Positions 59,705-64,000 of a stretch of DNA of 64,000 nucleotides are shown one piece after another. Position numbers and translations under genes: made by a program. The stretch spans positions 124,001 through 188,000 of the forward strand of contig NZ_FOSG01000011.1 of the NCBI RefSeq assembly GCF_900114215.1, given 5' to 3'. Source of the DNA: Streptomyces mangrovi. GTDB taxonomy: Bacteria; Actinomycetota; Actinomycetes; Streptomycetales; Streptomycetaceae. Below the pieces are notes generated by a model, which saw nothing but the letters and a program-made list of their open reading frames with translations, did no database searches and was not told the DNA's origin. Within the stretch, counting starts at the first letter, position 1. Every line of letters starts with the position of its first letter.

Positions 59705-60454
59705 TCACCCGGCCGGGCCGCGTGCGTGCTCCACGGCGGCACGGACCGGGCCCCGGTGCACCGGCCCGTGGCCGGGCAGCAGGACGTCCGCGCCGGTGGC
59801 CGCCAGTGCGGACAGCGAGGCCAGCGCGCGGCCGTGGTCGTGGTGGAACATGCGGGGCAGCAGCTGGGGCCCCCGGAGGCCGGAGGTGGGATGCCCGCCG
59901 ACGAGGGCGTCGCCGGTGATCAGGATCCCCCTGTCCGGCAGGTGGTAGGCGCAGTGCCCGTCGGTGTGGCCGGGGGTGTGGACGGGCACCGGGCGCCCGG
60001 GGACATCGAGCGGACCGTCGCACGGGAGCTCCCGCGGCTCGGCGACCGGTGTCTCCTTCTTCCCGCCGGACCGCAGCGCGCGCACGGCCCAGGGCAGGAC
60101 GCCGGGGCGCCACGCGCCTGCGGCGATCCGTCCGACGGAGACCTGCTGGAGGAAGTCCCGTCGGGCATGGGGAACTTCCTCCCGGTGGGCCAGGACGGGG
60201 ATCCCGTACCGCGTGCGCAGGTACTCGGCCGAGCCGATGTGGTCGCTGTGGGCGTGCGTGACCAGTACGGCCGCCACCGCGGACGGATCGGCGCCGACCG
60301 CGTGGAGCGAGGCGAGCAGCAGCTCGCGGTCTCCGGGATACCCGGTGTCCACCAGGGTCACGGCGTCGCCGTCCTGGATGATCACCCAGTTGGTGTCGCT
60401 GCCCGAGACCAGGTGGACGCCCGTCTCCACCCGGACCGTCTCCGGTGTGCGCAT
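59705..60454 (-). CDS. MBL-fold metallo-hydrolase
   Basis: 249 residues, ATG 60454. Metallo-beta-lactamase fold: VTLVDTGYPGDRE, zinc ligands LVTHAHSDHIGSAEYL (HxHxDH), HTPGHTDGHCAYH, LITGDALVG and the distal LPGHGPVH. Substrate not inferable; such proteins range from glyoxalase II to lactonases. It stands alone, divergent from the RNase H gene and convergent with the siderophore import operon. Confidence 0.88.
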   Translation of the reverse strand: MRTPETVRVETGVHLVSGSDTNWVIIQDGDAVTLVDTGYPGDRELLLASLHAVGADPSAVAAVLVTHAHSDHIGSAEYLRTRYGIPVLAHREEVPHARRDFLQQVSVGRIAAGAWRPGVLPWAVRALRSGGKKETPVAEPRELPCDGPLDVPGRPVPVHTPGHTDGHCAYHLPDRGILITGDALVGGHPTSGLRGPQLLPRMFHHDHGRALASLSALAATGADVLLPGHGPVHRGPVRAAVEHARGPAG

Positions 60455-60550
60455 CGCTTCTCCTTCCGGCTCCCCGGCAGGGTACGGCGGAGACGGGCGC
60501 AGACGCCGGGCCGGTGACCGCGGCCACGGAGGGGGTGGCAGGATCGCAGG

Positions 60551-61258
60551 GTGCTGGAACGGATCATCGCCGCGTGTGACGGCGCCTCGAAGGGAAACCC
60601 CGGGCCCGCGGCCTGGGCATGGGTCATCGCCGGAGCGGACGGTGATGTGGAGCGGTGGGAGGCCGGCCCGCTGGGCCGGGCGACCAACAACGTGGCGGAA
60701 CTGACCGCGCTGGAGAGACTGCTCCAGGTCCTGGACCCGACCGTACCGGCACAGGTGCGGATGGACTCCCAGTACGCGATGAAGGCGGTCACCACCTGGC
60801 TGCCGGGCTGGCGACGCAAGGGCTGGAAGACCTCGGCCGGCACACCGGTGGCCAACCGTGATCTGGTGGTGCGCATCGACGAACTGCTGGCCGGACGGGA
60901 CGTCGAGTTCGTCCACACCCCGGCCCACCGGGTGGACGGCGACCGGCTCAACGACGCCGCCGACCGCGCCGCGAGCCACAGCGCCCGCACCCAGCGGCCG
61001 ATCGGCTCCGCGGCGGGGGACGACCTGCCGCCGCCCGAGCCCGGCACCGCCCCCGCCGGCGGGCGTTCCCGGGCGACGGGGGCGAAGCCGGCGCGGAAGG
61101 CCGGGGCCCCGGGCCGCTCCTCCGGGAGGTCGCTCAAGGCGCGCTTCCCGGGCCGGTGCCGCTGCGGCCGGCCGTACGCGAAGGGCGAGACGATCGCGAA
61201 GAACCCCGACGGCTGGGGCCACCCTGCCTGCGCCGCCACCGGAACGGGCGGGGCGTGA
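60551..61258 (+). CDS. Ribonuclease HI family protein with C-terminal Cys/His tail
   Basis: 235 residues, GTG 60551. RNase H fold (1-about 140) with the four acidic positions in CDGASKGNPGPAAWAWV, NNVAELTALERLL, RMDSQYAMKAVTTWL and LNDAADRAAS. A Pro/Gly/Ala linker follows, then a compact tail RFPGRCRCGRPYAKGETIAK with a later GHPAC, whose CxC and HxxC spacing resembles a small zinc-binding module. Cleaves RNA in RNA:DNA hybrids; the tail is an uncharacterised addition and could bind nucleic acid or a partner. Confidence 0.87.
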   Translation: MLERIIAACDGASKGNPGPAAWAWVIAGADGDVERWEAGPLGRATNNVAELTALERLLQVLDPTVPAQVRMDSQYAMKAVTTWLPGWRRKGWKTSAGTPVANRDLVVRIDELLAGRDVEFVHTPAHRVDGDRLNDAADRAASHSARTQRPIGSAAGDDLPPPEPGTAPAGGRSRATGAKPARKAGAPGRSSGRSLKARFPGRCRCGRPYAKGETIAKNPDGWGHPACAATGTGGA

Positions 61259-61311
61259 CACCGGTCCGCCGGATGTTTTGGACGCCGGCGGGCCTCCCGG
61301 CGCGCCCCGCC

Positions 61312-62079
61312 CTATCGGGCGGTGCCGAAGGTCTGCGTCCAGTAGTCGCCGGGCTGGGCCAGGCCGACACCGATCTCCTGGAACGAGCAGTTGAGGATGT
61401 TGCGCTTGTGGCCGGGGCTGGACATCCAGCCGTCCATCACGCTCTCGGGGGTCCGGTAGCCGTAGGCGACGTTCTCGCCGTAGGTCCGCCACTCGTAGCC
61501 GGCCCGCTCGATCCGGTCCCCGGGGCCGGAGCCGTCGGAGCCCGTGTGGGACATGTTCCGGTGGTCGGCCATGTCCTGGCTGTGGGCCCGGGCGGCCGCG
61601 GTCAGCTTCTCGTTCGCCTTCAGGGGCGCGCATCCGGCCTTGGCGCGCTCGCTGTTGACGAGTTCCACGACGCGGGCCGCGGCATCGTCGGCCGGGGCGG
61701 GCGTAGAGGGTGTGGAAGGCGCGGAGGTGCTGGGGGCGGGGGAGGAGGGCGCGGAGGTGCTGGGGGCCGGGGAGGCGCTCGGGGGAGCGGTGGGCGTACG
61801 GGTCTTCTCCGCCTCGGGCCGCGAGGTCGACCTGGAGACGGGCGACCGGTCCTCGGAGCGCCGGCTTCGCCAGGAGCGGTCCCGGTCGCCGGAGGAACGG
61901 TTCTGCCAGGAGCGTTCACGGTCGTCGTGGGAACGGTTCTGCCACGAGTGGGAGCGGTTGTCGGCGGTCGCCGGCCGGTCCACGCACGCAAGGGCCACGG
62001 CGGGCACTCCCAGGGCGGTCACGGCGAGGGCCGCGACGGATATCTTCCGGTAGCGCCTCGTTCTGCGGTGCTTGTTCAT
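61312..62079 (-). CDS. Secreted CAP-domain (SCP/PR1-like) protein
   Basis: 255 residues. Basic signal peptide (about 1-31; KHRRTRRYRKISVAALAVTA then LGVPAVALA). A long Ser/Arg/Asp-rich segment (about 40-90) contains near-repeats of SWQNRS and DRERSW, then Pro/Ser/Ala tandem repeats (about 95-130). The CAP domain (about 135-255) has VVELVNSERAKAGCAPLKANEKLTAAARAHSQDMADHRNMSHTG, YGENVAYGYRTPESVMDGWMSSPGHKRNILNCSFQEIGVGL and WTQTFG, the bacterial CAP pattern. The Arg-rich low-complexity part could anchor to teichoic acids or peptidoglycan, but that is speculation. Function of bacterial CAP domains is mostly unknown. Confidence 0.9.
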   Translation of the reverse strand: MNKHRRTRRYRKISVAALAVTALGVPAVALACVDRPATADNRSHSWQNRSHDDRERSWQNRSSGDRDRSWRSRRSEDRSPVSRSTSRPEAEKTRTPTAPPSASPAPSTSAPSSPAPSTSAPSTPSTPAPADDAAARVVELVNSERAKAGCAPLKANEKLTAAARAHSQDMADHRNMSHTGSDGSGPGDRIERAGYEWRTYGENVAYGYRTPESVMDGWMSSPGHKRNILNCSFQEIGVGLAQPGDYWTQTFGTAR

Positions 62080-62466
62080 ATGTGACCCCAATCGTCGGAT
62101 CGCGGATCCCCCCGGGATATGGACGACCCGCACGGAACCCACCTCTGAGCTGTGGGAACGCGGTGCGGGCCGTCATTGTCGGAAGCGTTCGGCCGACGGG
62201 GCAACGAGCGTTGGTACTACGCCGCCTCGTAGGTCCTCGCGCCCCTTGCGGGCGGCGAGGCACCGTGCCGGGGTGGGCGCCGGGGTGCACGGCGGTGCCG
62301 TGTCGCTCCGTCAGGAGCCGTCCCGTGCCGCCGTACACGGAGGAGTGCGCGAAGCGGGGCGGAGTCCGCCGAACCGGGCGCGCGGTATGACCGTTTCAGG
62401 TGGGACGGACCTCTATGTCCGCCGGGTGTCGTCTACTACCCGGCAGGCGTAGTACCGATATGAGCT
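62080..62466. other. Divergent intergenic region between CAP protein gene and the 62467 gene
   Basis: 387 bases without a supported gene. It holds the CAP gene's leader, with a hairpin (CCCGCAC 62127-62133 with GTGCGGG 62163-62169, and inner CCCAC/GTGGG). It also holds two TACTAC-containing sites: 62215-62233 (imperfect) and 62434-62454 (perfect inverted repeat). No small gene is convincing. Confidence 0.5.
62434..62454. promoter_or_regulatory. Inverted repeat TACTAC-N9-GTAGTA
   Basis: Perfect 6-bp arms (62434-62439, 62449-62454) ending 12 bases before the GTG at 62467. It looks like an operator over the promoter or start region. A related imperfect copy lies at 62215. Confidence 0.55.
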
Positions 62467-62811
62467 GTGACGGATGTCACGGAACCGGTGGGTGTCCGGC
62501 GCCCCGGGTGTGAGGCGGAGCCTCCGGGGAACCCGGACCCTCTGTTCCGCGAGCCCGGCCTGCGGGCGGTGTGGCTGCGGGCGCACGACGAGGCGGAGGC
62601 CGCTTTCGCCGCCGCGCTCGCCCGTTCCACCGGCCGGCCCGCCGGCGGTCTGTGGGTGGCGGTGGGGGCGGCCATGGTCGACGGCGCCCTCCGTGCCGCC
62701 GTCGAGCACCACGCACTGCGCGCCGCCGAGGGGGCGCGGGTCGGCGGGGAGGGTCTGGTCGAGGCGGTCCGCGAGGCACTGCGCACCGCGGTCCGCGGTC
62801 CGCGCGTCTGA
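62467..62811 (+). CDS. Small protein resembling a TetR ligand-binding domain without HTH
   Basis: 114 residues, GTG 62467. After about 25 polar residues, the sequence REPGLRAVWLRAHDEAEAAF, ARSTGRPAGGLWVAVGAAMVDGALRAAVEHH and LVEAVREALRTAV resembles the last three helices of TetR regulators of the acyl-CoA/antibiotic type (LRV..AA...ALRAA.......). No DNA-binding domain is encoded upstream in any frame. It could be a TetR remnant or a free-standing domain. The upstream inverted repeat suggests it is a real transcription unit. The family call is tentative. Confidence 0.45.
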   Translation: MTDVTEPVGVRRPGCEAEPPGNPDPLFREPGLRAVWLRAHDEAEAAFAAALARSTGRPAGGLWVAVGAAMVDGALRAAVEHHALRAAEGARVGGEGLVEAVREALRTAVRGPRV

Positions 62812-63027
62812 ACGGCGCCCTGCGCGGGCGCGGTCACTTCTCCCGGTCGGCCATCGGAAGTGTTACCAGGGGTAGCATGTGCGGGGCCCCTTGATTTACA
62901 TTTTGTCTAACAAGCCTGGAGGGCGCCTTCGCCGGGCCGCGGGACGCGGGAGCGGCCCGGCGGCTTCACGGCCGCCCCCGGCGCAGCGGGCGGACAGGGA
63001 ACGTCGCACACGGTTCGAGGAGCGCAC

Positions 63028-63972
63028 ATGGCGAGCAGCACCGGCATCGTCCGACCGACGGGACGGCCGACGGAACAGTCGGCGGAACACGACCGGCACG
63101 ACGAGCAGGACGTCGCGCGCCGACTGCTCGACTCGGCGGCGAGGCTCGCCTACGACCCGGCCGTCGAGGTGGACTGGGAGACGCCGCTGGACAAGGACTT
63201 CCACGGCGCCAGCCCCGAGTGGAGCACCCTCTACGGCACTCCGTACTGGGACGAACTGACCGATGAGCAGCGCAAGGAGCTGACGCGGCAGGAGGCCGCC
63301 TCGGTGGCCAGCACCGGCATCTGGTTCGAGATGATCCTCCAGCAGATGGTGCTGCGCGACATCTACTCCAAGGACCCGACCAGCGCCGAGTTCCAGTGGG
63401 CGCTGACCGAGATCGCCGAGGAGTGCCGGCACTCGATCATGTTCGCCCGAGGGGCCCGGAAGCTGGGCGCCCCGCCCTACCGTCCGCACCGCCTCGCCTT
63501 CGAACTCGGCCGGGCGTTCAAGACGCTGGCGTTCGGCGAGGCGGCGTACGCGGCGATCCTGGTCGCCGAGGAGGTCCTCGACGTCATGCAGCGCGACTGG
63601 ATGCGCGACGAGCGGGTCGTGCCGTTCGTCCGCACCATCAACAACATCCATGTCGTCGAGGAGTCCCGGCACATGAAGTTCGCCCGCGACGAGACGCGCA
63701 AGCGCCTGGCGGGCGCCGGCCGGCTGCGCCGCCGGATCCACGCCCTGGTGATCGCGGTCTCGGCCTACGTCATCGTCACCAGCATGGTGAACCGCAAGGT
63801 GTACGCCAACGCGGGGCTCGACGAGAAGCGCGCGGTCCGGGAGGCGAGGACCAACGAGCACCACAAGGCGATGATGCGCTCCAGCTGCTCGGGTCTGATG
63901 GAGTTCCTCGCCTCCACCGGCCTGCTGACGAAGCCCGCGCTGGTGTTCTACAAGCGCGCCAACCTCATCTGA
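63028..63972 (+). CDS. AurF-like diiron oxygenase
   Basis: 314 residues, ATG 63028 with GAGGAG upstream. The diiron ligands fit the AurF pattern: EIAEECRHSIMFARG (ExxRH) and NNIHVVEESRHMKFARDE (HxxxExxRH), with further Glu in TRQEAASVASTGIWFEMILQ and AILVAEEVLDVMQRDWM. AurF-type enzymes oxidise arylamines to nitro compounds or act as other N-oxygenases/hydroxylases. In many actinobacteria this family is an orphan diiron oxygenase next to a flavin or ferredoxin reductase. An ATG at 63991 may begin such a partner, but only ten bases are visible. Substrate unknown. Confidence 0.9.
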   Translation: MASSTGIVRPTGRPTEQSAEHDRHDEQDVARRLLDSAARLAYDPAVEVDWETPLDKDFHGASPEWSTLYGTPYWDELTDEQRKELTRQEAASVASTGIWFEMILQQMVLRDIYSKDPTSAEFQWALTEIAEECRHSIMFARGARKLGAPPYRPHRLAFELGRAFKTLAFGEAAYAAILVAEEVLDVMQRDWMRDERVVPFVRTINNIHVVEESRHMKFARDETRKRLAGAGRLRRRIHALVIAVSAYVIVTSMVNRKVYANAGLDEKRAVREARTNEHHKAMMRSSCSGLMEFLASTGLLTKPALVFYKRANLI

Positions 63973-64000
63973 GACCGGACGGGCCGCGACATGACCCACG

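Noticed and set aside
62080..62466. Possible c-di-AMP (ydaO-type) riboswitch in front of the CAP gene
   Set aside because: I looked for the conserved ydaO core on the minus strand because such switches precede some streptomycete cell-wall genes. Only a simple hairpin was found. A covariance search would decide.
1..64000. Mobile element, prophage or horizontally acquired island
   Set aside because: No integrase, transposase, tRNA-associated direct repeat or clear change of codon bias was seen; the tandem repeats found are all short and local.

Overview
The window is high-GC DNA (strong G/C bias at third codon positions, many GTG starts, ATGA/GTGA gene overlaps) and almost certainly chromosomal DNA of a Streptomyces or a close relative. 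The gene set supports this: a subtilisin inhibitor of the SSI family, desferrioxamine biosynthesis genes with DmdR/IdeR-type iron boxes, SCO4225-family membrane proteins, F420-linked enzymes and a SpoIIE-type phosphatase. No rRNA, tRNA, transposase, phage gene or CRISPR array was seen. Most intergenic gaps hold long perfect hairpins typical of streptomycete terminators.

Layout. 1-6 kb: a helical protein of unknown function, an HtpG-like HSP90 and a 993-residue TPR protein, closely spaced. 6-9 kb: secreted peptidoglycan amidase, SSI protease inhibitor, slipin. 9-12.7 kb: uronate catabolism (SSS transporter, kdgD, divergent uronate dehydrogenase) with readable promoters and operators. 12.8-22.6 kb: SpoIIE-type phosphatase/kinase, a histidine kinase with a second degenerate half, an S66 LD-carboxypeptidase, a NarL-type response regulator flanked by two SCO4225 paralogues, an F420/PPOX enzyme and small proteins. 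22.6-29.8 kb: a heterodimeric ABC exporter behind four tandem octamers, a NUDIX hydrolase, a membrane protein-DUF393-TetR operon behind two palindromic operators, and an F420:NADPH reductase-like protein.

30-40.5 kb: an eight-gene operon whose content closely parallels the Pseudomonas atu (acyclic terpene utilisation) set: AtuA, a two-subunit biotin-dependent acyl-CoA carboxylase, acyl-CoA dehydrogenase, acyl-CoA ligase, enoyl-CoA hydratase and TetR regulator, headed by a TIGR03084 protein. Next come a 2,4-dienoyl-CoA reductase-type flavoenzyme, a SnoaL-like protein and a divergent PadR regulator.

44.4-59.6 kb is an iron locus. One apparent seven-gene transcript behind an iron box encodes DesA-DesB-DesC-DesD, then an MFS exporter, a penicillin-acylase-family enzyme without a signal peptide, and a second GNAT that resembles DesC. 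Next to it are a siderophore-interacting flavoprotein, a substrate-binding lipoprotein, two FecCD permeases and an ATPase, the last four sharing a second iron box. Together they would make, export, import and reduce desferrioxamine-type siderophores, with two extra enzymes that could diversify the acyl groups. 59.7-64 kb: an MBL-fold hydrolase, RNase H with an added metal-binding-like tail, a secreted CAP protein, a small protein resembling a TetR ligand domain without its HTH, and an AurF-like diiron oxygenase at the window edge.
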